Shown: piece after piece, positions 34,386-47,485 of the stretch
How positions within the stretch are numbered: the stretch's first letter is position 1
How the letters are laid out: each line of letters opens with the position of its first letter
Assembly (NCBI GenBank): GCA_964016875.1
Contig: OZ024736.1
Coordinates: forward strand, 42,874,707-42,938,706
DNA: 64,000 nucleotides
From: Fallopia convolvulus
Lineage: Eukaryota; Streptophyta; Magnoliopsida; Caryophyllales; Polygonaceae
Direction of reading: 5' to 3'
The notes under the pieces: generated by a model
Told to the model about the DNA's origin: nothing
Databases searched by the model: none
Seen by the model: only the letters and a program-made list of their open reading frames with translations
Made by a program: the position numbers and the translations under genes

Positions 34386-37182
34386 TGTTGATATGTGATG
34401 TTGCTTGATTATGTTCAAATTTGAAGAGCTGCATGCAATAGGAGGTCCAAACAACTAAGCATCAACTCTCAAGGATTAAATAACATCATGACTATCCAAA
34501 GTGCAAACATCATGCATATATGCAGGTAACTAGTATGGAGATTGCAAAAAGTAAGAAAATCACGCATTACTTATCTGAAGAAGTAGCATCAAACAAACAT
34601 AAGAGAATTTTTTTCAAGCAACATTTAGGGCCCGTTTGTTTGTAAAAAGCGAAACATAAACGTAAACGGATTGAAAAATAGGTGGAATGGAAAAAAATAC
34701 CGTTACATTACAAATTAGTTTGGTTAAACAAAGAGATAAATTGAAAAAGTTGCTGAAATTTTTATTCAAGTTTTCCCCAAATTTCAAAGGTAGAAATTAG
34801 GGTTTTAAAACTAAATTAACAAATTTCTTCCTAATTTCAGATCCACAAATTATGGCTTTGAAATTTTAACAACTTTCTTCCCCAATTTCAAATCTAGAAA
34901 GTAGGTTTTCTATTTCACAAAATTTCTCCCCAAATCAGATACAGGAATTAAGGTTTCATGCTTCTGATGGTGGCGAGGGATTCATACTTCCGGTGGCGGC
35001 GGCGAGGATGGGGAAGGCCGGTGACGCGCAGTGTGGACGAAGAATGACGACTGTGGCGAGATAATGAAAGAAGAGAGAACAAAAATTGGCCTTTACTTTT
35101 TTATGCTTTCCCTCTTTAAGTTTCACCGTCCTGTTGCATGATAGGTTGTATCAAATGCTCAAGTTCATAACTGCAAGGCCAACACATGCAGCCTCACAAA
35201 CCAAACGAAAATTTATCAGCTAGACAACGAGCATTTAGACATTTGAAAAGGAATTGTTTTCAGAAAGACTCCAAATCAGAAAAAGGAAGGTCTTTGCCTA
35301 ATTAATATTTAAATATTGGAGAGCAGGGAACAGGGAACATCCATTCTTGTTTAATCTGAATAAACAACCAAGGAAAAGGGCAATTGGTAACCACTTACCG
35401 CAATCTAGACCCCGTAAAAGGGTGTTTACTTGCTTCTAGTTTCCCTCTACCACCCATTCAGACATTAGAATCGATACATACATTAGAATCGAAACAGAGA
35501 ATTTTGAAATTAAGTTGGAAACAATTATGGAATAACACCCAAAAAAGGGATGCTGCACTAATTACAGAGTAGAAGAGGAAACCCTTACAAGATTGTACAG
35601 ATTGACGGAGATATCTGACGAATAGCCAAAAAAATTCCAAGGAAAGGCGACGAATTCAACTCAAACTATCCAACCACAGCAGGGAGATGAGAGCCCGAAG
35701 AAGCCAATTTCATCAGAAAGGGAAAAACCCAGAATGTGTTAGCGGAAGAATGTAGAAAGGTTGTCTGAGGGAGATTTTGGATGATTTTGGTTTCGCTGAA
35801 TTGCTCATCCGAATCGGGATCTTTATAGCTTGTTTGTCATTTTATTCATTAGATTTGATTTGACACACTTTTTGATTAAAATTGACAATTGACGTTACAC
35901 TCACGCGAGAGAGACGGCCGTAGGCATTTTTCGTAAAAATAAAATAAAATATAATGGATGGCTGCTCAGGTTACAAACGTACCATTTTGATCCTCATAAA
36001 AACGAAATAAAGATTTTTTTTTTATTTTTTTATTTCTATAATTTGTATTTTAAATTAAAAAGATTTGATTAGTTATTACAAAAATTGGCTAATTATAAGC
36101 ACTTAAATTAGAATGATAATTTATTTGTATGTAACTTTTAAAATTATTTAATTTTTAAATGTGTTTATTATTTTTCTTATATAGAGTTTAATTTTTATTA
36201 TTAATATTCTAATATTGTGTTTGTAGGGTAAATTATTGAAAATTTATTAGCTTTTAAAATATCATTTCAAAATTTATGACAATTATTAAATAGAAAAAAG
36301 AAATACCTTTTTGCTTGATGTATAATTTATTTATTTTTTAAGATAGAAAAATATTATTCTATTATTTAATTTGTATTAAAAATTGTGGGTTTTTTTCTCA
36401 TGTCGGCAGATTGAAACTTTTATTCCCATGTCGGTACACTGAGAGCCTATTTTGAAGATATTTTAGTTGGTGAGCTAATTTAAGAATATTTTAATGAATA
36501 TATGATAATTAAGTTTTTTTATTAGTGTCCTTAAGCTATTGGATTTATTTTTTACATAATCAAACTATTCTAAACCCCTAAAAAGTTTTCAAAAATTAAC
36601 CTCCTAAAAAGTTTTTTAAAAAACCTCCTAAAAACTAATTTTCATTTAATTTTAGCATTATAAAAACAATTTTTAAGGGAATAGGATAAAAAAAACTAGT
36701 TTTAGAAAGAAAAAAAAACTAAATTTTTTATTTATATTTCTTTTAATTTTTTATAAAAGAATTTATTCCTTTCAATATAGAGTTTTAGTTTTCAAATCCG
36801 AATTATTATTCTATACCAACGGTTATTAGAAAAAAAAAAATCTGTTACATTGGGTAAGGTCAATTTAATGCCAAAAAAGATCAACAGACGCGCAACTTTG
36901 TTTAATCTTCAACACTTGACTTTAAAGAAACGATTTCACAGTCGATCAAAACTACACAACAGAGTTCATCAGTTTAACATTGCTAGAGTAGATTAGCACT
37001 CCTTTAAAACATTCCAAGCAAATTCCTATCCTTACATTAACTCGCATGTTTCACCCGAATAGCAACATAATCAATGTAACCATAAGCCATTGTCTGAATG
37101 GCTTCACCGCAAGGACTTGAATAATCAGTTTTCCTTTTCAGCTAAGCCTTATGCATCAAGCTATTCCCCTGCAACAGCGCAA
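34386..37182. other. IPK2 leader region and AT-rich spacer
   Basis: The first 1.4 kb should hold the spliced leader of IPK2. Within it, GGGCCCGTTTGTTTG near 34628 after TTA looks like one end of a small DNA transposon, but its partner end is not clear. A GC-rich patch sits at 34970-35060. From 35830 to 37020 the DNA is very AT-rich with no gene. Confidence 0.4.
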
Positions 37183-39140
37183 TCAATGAAATGGAATGCC
37201 ACCACCAGAATACTCTACCTCCTGAAAATATACCAAACAACATATTTAAGTTATAATTATTCTAAAATAAACAAAAAAATATATTATATAAGATACTTGT
37301 ACTGTTTCATGTCCTATATACCAGTGATTATAGATTTATAGTCATAGTTAGATTTGGGGGCATTGTAATTATAACTTTCATCAACACCTAAGTTAGGTTC
37401 TTTGAGCTTTCATGATGTAAGACAGTGAAACTTTACATTATCCCTCAACATGTGTTTGTACAACTTTCTGGATAGCATTTTAATAAACACAGCTGAAGAA
37501 GAAATCAACAGTTCATTGTGACTCAAAGAGTTTTTCTGTATGAACTTTTCTCTTCTTTCCTTTTCTATCTGAAAAATTCCCCAAACACAGTACAGCAGTA
37601 CAGGATTTATGATCCAGTTTTCATACTTTGATTTATAATAGTCACAGATTTATGGACAAAGTTTGGACCTGAGCAGGTGGTAAAGAAGAGACCCAGTCTG
37701 ATGCATGTGTAGGAAGAAGCCCCAATGTGTTAAGCTGCAAACAATGAAATAATGAGCTTTAAGAAGTCGAAAAATAACATGCATGATAGAAGTTGATTCT
37801 TCCATGATGGCTTGATGATATTTTATTAGCAAAAAAAAATCCTACCTTCCACACCCCCACACCCAAGCAAACCACATTGAGGGCGATGTAAAGCAACTTG
37901 GGTGCAATTAGATCAACTTTATTATCCTTGTAGGGCTCAAAAACTGCACCATAAAACTCAGTAATCAGGAGTTTGTAATCAAATGAACAAGAATAACACA
38001 CAAACACACAAACACATTATTATGAAAACAATCACTTATTATTGTTCAAGGCAGATGTTTTTCCGATTGTAATAAGAAAAAAAAATGTTGGTCAGACATG
38101 AAAGGGAAAAGAAGTACCTTTTCCAACTCCTTGAAGAGCACTGATAGGTTGCAAAAGAGCTGAAAATGTGATACCAATGCTAAAGAGATGAACCGTACTC
38201 CCAGCCATCCACATCATGAAGCCCATCATTAGAAAATTCTTAAGAGGAGCCTGTGCAACTTCCCAAGCTTTCTGCCAATAGAGAAGGTAGGAGTTCAAAA
38301 CAATAATGTGGGTAGAAGATGCCAGAAACAAGTTAAACATTACACATTCATAAAAAAGCTTGTGCTGGATCTCTTGTCATAAAATGCTAAGCTCTGCCTC
38401 CATCTCTCAAGCACATATAGCAAATAGATAAGATTTGTCTTCGGTGTCATATCCAAAATTACTACATCTTGACCTTACATGAAGTTCCAAATCCATAAGA
38501 GTGTCTTCCTAATACTAATAACCAATTTCATAATCATACATGAGCATGTTGAAGCTTCCTGGAATGGGTATAAATGTGATTGTATTTGTAGTTACTTTGT
38601 TCAATTAGCATAGACACCAAGATAAGAAGAAGAAAAAATCCAATTTAGAGAAGTATCCTGCGACATTGAGTTAGCCACAGTATCAATAAACAATAATTAT
38701 GCTATCTCCAAATCATCCATATTCCCAAAAGTATGCCAAGGAAAATTAAGTGAAAATATAAAGATTTCATGCAAAATCCGTAAACTAAAAGGTTGAATTT
38801 GACGAAAGTCAAATCCCTAAATAGAAGAGGATAGAAACGAGTGCTAACCTGAGCTTTCCAAGTGGCTTCGGCATCCTTCTTCTGGCGAGTAAGCACCGAA
38901 TCATCCTAATGATCACAGAAACCAAAGAAAAGAAGATCTAGGTCAAACACACAATTTACTAATCAATCAAACACAGATGGCCAATTCGATAGAACCGACG
39001 AATCTCGAGAGAGAAACCTGATCGTGAGAGGCACGGGTGAAACCGGGAGGATCAGGAACGTCGCGAGAAGACGGGGTAGTTGAGTTGTCAGTGAACTCGA
39101 CGGCCCACTTTCGCCCAGTTACTCCTTTGCCTTTCTCCAT
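37183..39140 (-). CDS. EMC4: ER membrane protein complex subunit 4
   Basis: Six exons on the minus strand, 39140-39018, 38905-38849, 38271-38118, 37943-37846, 37734-37669 and 37221-37183, encode 178 residues with matching phases. The sequence begins MEKGKG, has PDPPGFTRASHDQDDS, and then the conserved core KAWEVAQAPLKNFLMMGFMM, WMAGSTVHLFSIGITFSAL and VFEPYKDNKVDLIAPKLLYI. It ends LNTLGLLPTHASDWVSSL and a GGGI tail. At least two hydrophobic segments are evident. This is EMC4 (TMEM85), a subunit of the complex that inserts membrane proteins into the ER. All borders are GT-AG. It lies between an inositol kinase gene and a transporter gene on the same strand, with no sign of co-regulation. Confidence 0.95.
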
Positions 39141-40319
39141 GACTCGATTCTTCTCAATCTCTCTCCGATTCAGTTTCTCAGGCCTCAGATTCACTTTTTA
39201 GCGCAAGGTTAATGTTGGTGTATAATTTTTTTCAAGGGGAGGAAAATTATTAAAATTACGTTTAAGCTTCTAATGTTTTTATTTGCTACAAAAATACCCC
39301 GTCTGTGTATATATTAATATATTATGTCAGAACCTTTTAAAATAGAAAATACAAAATAGTAAAAAATACTTAAAAAAATCTTAAAAGGTATAATTGCGTA
39401 ACTAAAATAACTAATTTTTTAGTCAAGAGACACTATTTATGAAAGCCGCGTATATCTCATGTACCTACATTGAAATCTTATCTGTTTAAATAAATACTTA
39501 AAACATGTACGTGTACTTTATTTTATGATAGCTAAATATTTTAATACTACAGATTATTTTAAAGCTTCCGAGTTCAATTACCTTATGAAGATATAAAATT
39601 TTAAAAAACAATCATTTTAACTGAGTAAATGACATGTGAAATTGGTTTGCATACTTATAATCTTCAAAAAATAATAACTTTTTGCTCGAATACCGAATTA
39701 AAGACTTATATAACTTTTTGCTCAGATACCAAATTGAAGCTTATAATATGTAAATTGAAGCTATCAATACAACATAAGTTTTTGTATGATCTACTTCTTC
39801 TACGAATTTTGAAATTTTGTTATGCAATGCTGTACAGCAAGATAAGAAATTTTGACCGGCAATTTTTCGATGTATATCATGCTATTTTTTAAAAAAGCAA
39901 TAAACTCCATGTTTTTGAGGTTAGTCGAAATTTGTGGCTGGTTGCCTGGTTCATGAACAAAACTGTGCAAGAGTCTTGCACAGTTTTGGACCTTTGGTGC
40001 ATGAACAAGTGTAAGTAGATTTGTATAATCTTGATTATTAGACCATTTAGTGGAACAATCTAAACATCAACGTTTAGGGGAAATTGCAAGCTTTTAACTG
40101 CATTTCTTAATGAAACTGAACTTGGTGAGTTGGGAGTTCGGAACTCGGAAGGATGCTTGGCTTTATTAACAACAAAGATTTTACAGTGTACAGAGCTTTT
40201 GCTCATTGTGACACATCACATGGCTGTTATGTCATAACAAGAAATAGAAGAAAACCCAAGAAAACCTCATTAGTCAATTCTCATTCACAGCTTCATTTGT
40301 CTGCCCATAAACGCTACTG
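39141..40319. other. intergenic region, EMC4 to transporter 3' end
   Basis: AT-rich with no gene. It includes two imperfect copies of AACTTTTTGCTCGAATACC near 39675 and 39715, and the palindrome at 39959-39987. Confidence 0.45.
39959..39987. repeat. near-continuous palindrome
   Basis: AAAACTGTGCAAGA at 39959-39972 is followed after one base by its exact complement at 39974-39987. Weakly matching GTTCATGAAC and TGCATGAAC words lie outside it on both sides. Nothing coding is near. It may be the centre of a fold-back element or a protein-binding palindrome. Confidence 0.7.
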
Positions 40320-42861
40320 TTAGGAACCAAAAATCTTGAACTTGAACTTGAGCCTGTCTGAGAGGTTTGCAACAACAAAACCTGCAAAGACCTGAAAATC
40401 CAGAAAACAAGATCATGTCATTGCTATTTACATGCGTTTTCGATCTTCTAAGGCAGAAAGGAAAGTGATATATATAGTGAAGACAGAAGAGAAACATACC
40501 TGTAGACAGCCTAGTACATAGATCAAAGAGTAATGCCGGCCGTGGAGGACCATGTCAGCCAACATTGCCAAAGGTATGGTTAGTGACATTCCTAGGGTCG
40601 CCACAAGAGGGGTTGTCCAAACAACTGATAGCGCCCTGCATATCAAGGGGAATTCAGTCATTTTTTGAATCTCAAAATACAGCATATTTGTATGAAACCT
40701 ACTAATGCCTTGCATGACTACAGAAAGTTCAATGCTTTGTGATAGTCAGTGCAATATACCAGAGGTAATCAGACATCACACTTCCTACAAAAGCATTAAG
40801 AAGCACTATCTCCCCAGTTGTTGGCGATTGTGGAAACATAAACCCGGGTTCTATTTTAAGCACGGTTAACGGCCATGCTGCACAAACAATGGAAAAGTAG
40901 TAGGCTTCATTACCAGAATAGACTTAAACAGGCAAAAATTAATTCAATCCTACTTGCTCTTTAATCTGTGTTCTCTTATTCCATCCTCTTCCCAAACTAA
41001 AAGTCAGCCAAACAAAAAGAGCATGCATTTCAACTTTCTTAGCTTGTGACTTCAATGCTGTAGTGATATGAGGAGTGTGAGATAGATTATGTACCTAACC
41101 ACCAGAGGCCAACAAGTGTGAAGAAACCTATGTAACCAAACACTTTCTGCACATCCACCTTGTCACCTTCTGATCCACAAATTTTCTTTAGAAGAACTAG
41201 ACATTGTCAAAGTTAGTAAGACATGCATAATTAATCATCTCAACAGAAATATGTATAGCATTGAAGAAATTTATAAAAAAAAAGTATTTCAGGACTGAAG
41301 TTACCAGCAAGAAAGACTGACCTGTAAATAGTCCATTAAACAATGCCGATAGAAGACCATATACATCACCGGTGATGGTGTGCTTTCTACCCCTACACAA
41401 ATTAGACAGCTTACAAGTTACAGAAGAAGAAGGCTATGAGATTCCGTGAATAAATTTCAAGAAAAGGGAGCCAACTTTCTTGCACTTACTCAGACAAGCT
41501 CAACTTTTCATCCGGTGCCCAAGTTTTACCAAATGTGGTCATGAAAACACCAGCCATGCAAATAAAAACAGCAACCATTTTTGCTATATTTACATCGTCT
41601 TGTCCAAGCAAAGCTCCAAAGAAAAGCGTAAAGAGGCCAGACGTAGATGCCAAGACCGTGGTACTCGCTACACTAGTATTTGCCAAAGCGGAGTTGGACA
41701 TGTACTGCATAACAGTAACAAGTTGTTTTACTTGTCTAATTGTACAGCAAAATATGTATCCTATTAAACTGAATTATCTACACAAGTTTTTTTCACCTCA
41801 GCCAAGAACCATATGGGAGTAAGATATAAACTGTACTTGGCAATTTCCCAACTGCTTTGTTCACGGCTCCATCCGAGGACAGGAGGGTCATTTTCATAAT
41901 TGGTATCAATTAAAGGCCCTTCTTCTCCTCTTTCAATGAGATCAACATCACTGATGAGAGAAATCCTCAGATCTGCTTCCAAAGTGGTATTCATGTCATT
42001 AGTCTTTACAGGCGCGTTTTCCTGCTGGAGATAATTCATGAACATGGTACAACAGCCTAGTTTCTTAGAGGAATTCAGACGCAAACGGCGACTGATCCAG
42101 CCTCTGATAGCAGCCAAGGGTAGATATATGATCATAAGAGATATGCCTAAATATGTGATTGCAAATGGTTGTGTATACTCTAAGAAGATTCTCTGCCAAA
42201 TACAGGTATAGTGGAAATCAAGTTAGAAATTATCCTCCCTTCTTACATGATCAAAGGTTAAATGTAGAGATGAACAACAATGAATACAAAGAAAGTTGAG
42301 AATTCCTTACAAAGGTTTCTATTCACATTACAAATAGTCTTCTTTTTAATTTCCTCTTGCAGAGAACCAGTGATAAGCAAACAAAAAATAAAGTATTTAA
42401 AAATAAACATCATTGCACCAACAAAAAAAAAAGAGAGAAAAGAGATGAATATGCAGTCTGCACTATACTACAAAAACAGAATTCAATTGGGAAATTAAGA
42501 ATTCTTTACAGACAACAGGTTAATTCTGGAAAACAACAACAGAAGATTAAGGCAATTTGATATCAAAACGAATCATTCAAGGACACCTAATTCTAGATTG
42601 GAACACAGAAGGCGTTTTTCCACAGGAAAGCTGCAAGTGGTTACAAAGTTCCACCGATCAAATCAAAATACAAATTTAGGATCATATATTGAGGCGATCC
42701 ACAATCTACTAGAAAATAAGTGAGTCAAATCAAGAAAGAATTTGCAATGTATGAAGAAAAAGGAGAAGTGTAGATCTCACTTGAGTGAACTCTGCAGAAG
42801 CAACCCAGATGATCACAACAGCGGCAATCAAGCACAGCCCAATTTGATACCTCCAGCCCAT
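40320..42861 (-). CDS. EamA/SLC35F-like membrane transporter (At4g32140-like)
   Basis: Eight exons on the minus strand, 42861-42781, 42192-41797, 41704-41490, 41392-41322, 41196-41095, 40877-40760, 40635-40500 and 40391-40320, encode 396 residues with consistent phases. About ten hydrophobic segments are visible. The first is IGLCLIAAVVIIWVASAEF; a long hydrophilic loop (about residues 55-130) is rich in Asp and Glu. Then come YSLYLTPIWFLAEYMSNSAL, STTVLASTSGLFTLFFGALL, VYGLLSALFNGLF, GYIGFFTLVGLWWL, and the paired end VWTTPLVATLGMSLTIPLAM. This is the drug/metabolite transporter superfamily, SLC35F group. I recall the Arabidopsis relative At4g32140, whose substrate is not established. Membrane location is unknown. 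Confidence 0.9.
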
Positions 42862-44227
42862 CACCGAACAAGATCCCAATCAAATTAAAAGACCTAATGG
42901 AAATCGGAACAATGCATAAGCAAACTCTTCTTCTCTAATCTCTATATCGATTTTATAAAATCTTACAGATTTTTTTTTTCCCCTCTCCAATGAAGTCAAA
43001 CTACACGAGGGTCCAACTCCAAAACCCACGAAACGCTCAAAACACTAGCCATTTTAGTGCGTACAAAGACACTTGTCCTTCCACGAGAATACCCATTTGT
43101 CTGTCATGACCTAATAAGGGATCTAAAATCCATGTGACCGACTGGAATTTGTGGGCAGAGCTGGAGAATTTGAGAACAAAAAAGAGTAATAAAAGACAAG
43201 GGAAGCAAAAGAGGAAAATTGAGAATGGTAATCAAATGAACTTTTCTTCTTCTGAAATCTTAATGAGTTAGCGAGTGGCAGGATTAGAGATTACTGGATT
43301 TACCAATATCCAGGTGGGCATTTTTAATGCGTATCAGATCGAAGTCAAGATTCAAGATTGAAACTTGTCTTGAGGGAGTACTTACATTGGATATTCATTT
43401 AGTTATGGCATCTAGTTAGTAGTTACTATTTTTTCAGCTACAACAAACAATTAAATTTTATACGTTATGGATTATTTTTAACTCAAACTGAAAGTAATAA
43501 ATTTGCTAAAACAGAGGGGAAGAGCAAAATTCAATGTTTACGAACACAACATGGGTGGCCACTAACCCTTTTCAAATTAAGCTCAAAGTTTAATACAATT
43601 CTATCTAGGGCTCAAAGTTTTTGTATCTACAATGTCAACTCAACCAACCAAACAAGTATGAAATTCTATGCTAGCAAATTGATATTGAGTATGAATCAGT
43701 AGGAGTGTAGGACGGGTTGGTTGGGTCATAAAAAGAAATCAGGTCAATTTTCATTTCAAGCCATTAAAAAGGTGAGATTCTACAAGTTACGGGTCGTATT
43801 GGCAACCAAAAAAGTATTTTTCGAGTTTAGTGAGCTTTTATAACACGTCTGAAATACCAAAAACTACCAACACTCACAAAAAATGCGTTTGCAAAACTTG
43901 TTAGATATGAAATTCTCACAATCAACGAACCTAAAACGTGTGATTGCTTCCTCCTCTTGGCAACCACGACATTGTCGTTGGAAAAAATCTAGAACGTCAG
44001 TGAAAATGACAACTTTTTTGGTCAGCTCCGATCGTTACATCGTGAGATCAAAAGCAAAAGTTGCACTTTGTGTGTCAACTTGGCGCTTTGGTTGGTCCAC
44101 TCGTTACCGGCGGAAAAAGAAAAATCAAACACATAGGAAGCTTATACTCGGATTCTCCTCCAAACCCTAGCCCTCCCTTGGTTTAAACGCAAGAACGTTA
44201 CCCATTCACGACCTACCTTTGAATTTG
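42862..44227. other. divergent upstream region of transporter and DnaJ-type gene
   Basis: The flanking genes run in opposite directions away from this stretch, so it should hold both promoters. TTTTATAAAA at 42951-42960 is a possible TATA box for the transporter, 90 bases before its ATG. No reading frame here has gene-like codon use. Confidence 0.45.
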
Positions 44228-45405
44228 ATGTCTACCTTCTCACCCTCTGTATGCGAGTCAATGCCATTCCCCGGTTGTCGCCCGGGAACGGAGAGAATGC
44301 AGATCTGTCCATGTCGGATGCCTTCGTTTCCCGTGAAGCCGATAAGCGGCGTCCTTTCGGTTGCGCCGTGGAGAACGGGAGACGGCGTCGTATTGCGACC
44401 TGTGAATCGGAAGCGGGCGGCTTTTAGGGTTTGTAAGGTTCGAGCTTCTGTGGTGGATTCGCAGGAAGGCTCCTCCAATTTCGCCAAGCGCATCGAACAA
44501 GCCTGGTCGATTTCTGAGGTTTTATACAATTCTTTCCAATACAACCCCTTTGATATCAGAAAAGGGGCGAATTTTCAGTTTTCTAATCCACTTGGAAATT
44601 GGGGAGGAGGAGAATGCGTATACAGGATAGCGAATTTTCAGTTTGCTGTATGATCAATTTCAGGATCATTGTGTAATTCTTAAGATTCTAACTTCAATTT
44701 CAATTCCAACGGGAGAAGTGGGAAGCTTTTTGCATAGATGAACTTGCTAATTTACCGAAATCATGAAATCAATCACCTTTGTTTGTAGGGCGAGGATTTG
44801 GTTGAGATTTTAGGGTAATTGAAACTGATGGTAAAATTGGTAGTGTTTTAGGGTCTCTAAAGTTGTGTGTATAGTAACTATGCATCGTCTAATTTTTTCC
44901 ACTCGGAACTCTTTGTGATATATGCAGCAACCAAGGCCAATTGCATGTTCAACCTGCAAATCGAATGGAAATGTGGAGTGCAAATGGTGTGGTGGTACTG
45001 GCTTCTTTATCCTAGGCAATAACATGCTCTGCCAAGTCCCTTCCAAGAACACCAGCTGTGTCATCTGTACTGGCAAGGTATCAACTCAAAATGGCATCTA
45101 TCAATTTATATAATCTTGAAGCTGCCTGTAATTTGGTTAAGAGTTGAGAGTCATCCATGGTGTGTGAGGTTTTTCAAAAGGGTTGTTTTGAATCACCTTT
45201 TTTGCTTCGAAAGAACTCACTTAAATTGCAAATGATTAAATTCTGTTCTCTTAATGGCTTTCTAATATTCTATCCGTCCCAAAGCTGGATTTCTGATCAT
45301 GGTGCACACTTTACTTTGTCTCAGGGATCAACACAATGTTCAGATTGCCAGGGGACTGGTTTTCGTGCGAAGTGGTTGGTAGAGCCGCCTAGTTCTACCA
45401 TATAA
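44228..45405 (+). CDS. DnaJ-type cysteine-rich zinc-finger protein, chloroplast (BSD2/LQY1-like)
   Basis: Three exons, 44228-44518, 44928-45077 and 45325-45405, all joined in phase 0, encode 173 residues. The first 75 or so residues look like a plastid transit peptide, with few acidic and many Ser, Pro and Arg residues. The rest is a DnaJ central zinc-finger domain without a J domain. Four CxxCxGxG-type repeats are seen: CSTCKSNG, CKWCGGTG, CVICTGKG (across the second intron) and CSDCQGTG. They should bind two zinc ions. Relatives such as BSD2 and LQY1 act as chaperones or thiol-disulfide exchangers for Rubisco or photosystem II assembly. Which of these roles applies is not clear from the sequence. 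The first ATG in frame is at 44228; codons before it are open but lack ATG. Confidence 0.85.
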
Positions 45406-46182
45406 CTGTAACATGTACTTTGGTGAAAGGTTTATAGTAGTAAAGAAGGCATAGTTACAAATTCAAAGATGTAGATCCCAATTTTGTGTTGTGTATTACA
45501 GTTCTCCTCATCAACGTGTTTCTGTAAATTTGTTTTCAGAATGATACAGCAGACACATTCTATTCCAAGTCATACAGCAAATACAAGGTGTAAACTTGTG
45601 ATCCACTATTGCACATACGCAAGTGCACGCTTTGATGATGCAAGTATGATTCGCCACCTTCAAATGCACGTTTGGGTTCTTGAAAAGATAACATATTTCC
45701 AATTTAATAGAAATTAATGTTGAAATTAAACATGATTCTAGCTCATCAGACTGAACTGCGACCATTACTTCACCCAAACTGGCATGGGAAAGGTTGCTTC
45801 TGTGTTGAGTGTAAAAAGTGAAGATTTGATTAGTGCAACGGCAGTCTACCAGGACTTTTGAGAGTGCCAACTTACAAGAGATTCGAATTTGTTTGTAAAT
45901 TGATAAGTGAGCAGCTAAAATTTATACTTAGCAGTTAGCACCGAAATGAAACGAATTACCCGGGGAGCTAGACTTGGTGGAGTAGACGCTACCTAGACAA
46001 GTATTGGAGATCCATTTTATTCATTCATAAACCTTAAAAGTTATAAACCTTTTCATTTGGCTAAAATTTACTAGTGCAGTTGATTGCAAAATTAGCAAAA
46101 AAAAAAAAATATAATCCGCAATTTAGTAATAACATATTATGTCATTTTGAGATCAAAGCAGCTGCAATTTCGGCTTGGAAGT

Positions 46183-46792
46183 TGGAATCCTTCTCAATCG
46201 AGCAGCAGGGTCACTCTTAGGCCCCGTTTGGTTTGTCGTGACATATGAAGACGTAAACAGAAACAAAATGAATTTAAACCATTTTTAGTATCATAATACA
46301 TTTATATAAAAAAAAAAATCATCAAACACATTGTCCTTTGTAAAAGTGAGATGGAAGGGAGTGATCCCACAATTTTATTACCCACCCCTTGATTGAAGAA
46401 TGAATGAGGTGGAGCTAGCTTCTTTTTACAAGGGATGAAAGATTGTGCAAAACAAGTTGATTTTTCGTTAATTTTTTAGGCAATGTATCATGACACTAAA
46501 ATGGACGATATTCACTTTCATTCCGTTTACGTTTCCATGAATTGCAACCAAATGGAGACTTAATGTGGATGCAGTTTCAAAAGGAAATTCGGGCTCGGCC
46601 GGAGGTGGTGGACTCATAAGAGATTCGACTAGAACCTGTATTATGGCCTTTACCTTCTATTGTGGCTTTAGTGATGCTCTTACTGCGGAACTTTGGGCAA
46701 TTAAGCATGGCCTTGAACTGGCAAAGCAAAGGAGCGTTCCTCGGTTGTTGATTCAAAGCGATTCTCAAGTTGCTTGTAAGCTTTTAAACTGA
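46183..46792 (+). pseudogene. RNase H domain fragment, interrupted by a MITE
   Basis: Joining 46183-46219 to the sequence after 46562 restores a continuous frame that reads WNPSQSSSRVTLNVDA, then VSKGNSGSAGGGGLIRD, LTAELWAIKHGLELAK and LLIQSDSQVACKLL. This is the start of an RVT_3 RNase H domain as found at the end of plant LINEs or as a free domain gene. The canonical NVDGASKGNPG block is recognisable. The frame stops after about 90 codons, without the final His/Asp part. It is a relic. Confidence 0.75.
46220..46559. mobile_element. MITE with GCCCCGTTTGGTT ends, copy 2 (340 bp)
   Basis: This is the same family as 10313-10650, with nearly equal length and the same internal order (GACGTAAAC, TCATCAAACA, GAGGTGGAGC, TTCCGTTTACGTTTCCATGA). 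The direct repeat TTA flanks it at 46217-46219 and 46560-46562. The host sequence is an RNase H reading frame, which makes the target duplication easy to verify. Confidence 0.8.
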
Positions 46793-47237
46793 TTGCAGGC
46801 TTGATCAATATATGAGAAGACGAAAACAAAATTAGTTGGATAAAAGACGAAAACAAAGCATGTCAGGCCTTGTTATTTCATAGTGTTGATTTCATGTGCT
46901 GCAATCAAGCATTCTAGTTTTGATTTCATGTGTTTCAACCTTATAATGATATTAATTTGTGTAATTTCATAATGTTGGACTCGTTTGTAACTTTGTATGC
47001 TTCAAGTCTTACGTAGTTACATCAGATTATTGCGTCAAGTTTTGTTAATTAGGAATCTTATTTACTTCTATAGTGCCACCCACCCGTCAAGTTGTGTCAA
47101 TATTTGTATTTTGTATTTGTTTTAAATTTAAGTTTATTTATTGAAAAATAATGTAATTTTTGTATTAAAAATCTATTTTTTTTATTTAAAAAAAATTTAA
47201 ACAAGTCGATTAACAAATAAACAATATTGAATTTCAT

Positions 47238-47377
47238 GATTAACCAATAACAAACTATATGGATATGGTTATTGAAATTTACTAACCGAAACGAACCGTG
47301 TCACACGATTAACCAATAACAAACAATACACATATAGTTAATGAAATTTACTTAACCGAAACGGACCGTGTCCACAC
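47238..47377. repeat. two-unit tandem repeat upstream of the CCCH gene
   Basis: Two units of about 70 bp begin with GATTAACCAATAACAAAC (47238 and 47307) and contain CCGAAACGAACCGTGTC or CCGAAACGGACCGTGTC. They end about 110 bases before the ATG at 47486, so they lie in the promoter or leader. Confidence 0.65.
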
Positions 47378-47485
47378 TTAGTTTATAACTACTCCGTATT
47401 AACCTTGTTCCGGAGCAGCAACTGTCAAACGGCTCAAACCTATATTTCCTGTTTCGTTACATCGCTCTTCCCTCCCAGATTAGCA

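Larger units (their letters stand above)
45406..47485. other. intergenic region with MITE and RNase H relic
   Basis: No intact gene. It holds the RNase H fragment split by a MITE (46183-46792), long AT-rich sequence at 46800-47230, and a tandem repeat just before the CCCH/G-patch gene (47238-47377). Confidence 0.5.

Noticed and set aside
34626..35210. A third copy of the GTCCCGTTTGGTT MITE in the IPK2 leader
   Set aside because: Only the left end (GGGCCCGTTTGTTTG) is convincing; the interior does not match the other two copies and the right end is unclear.
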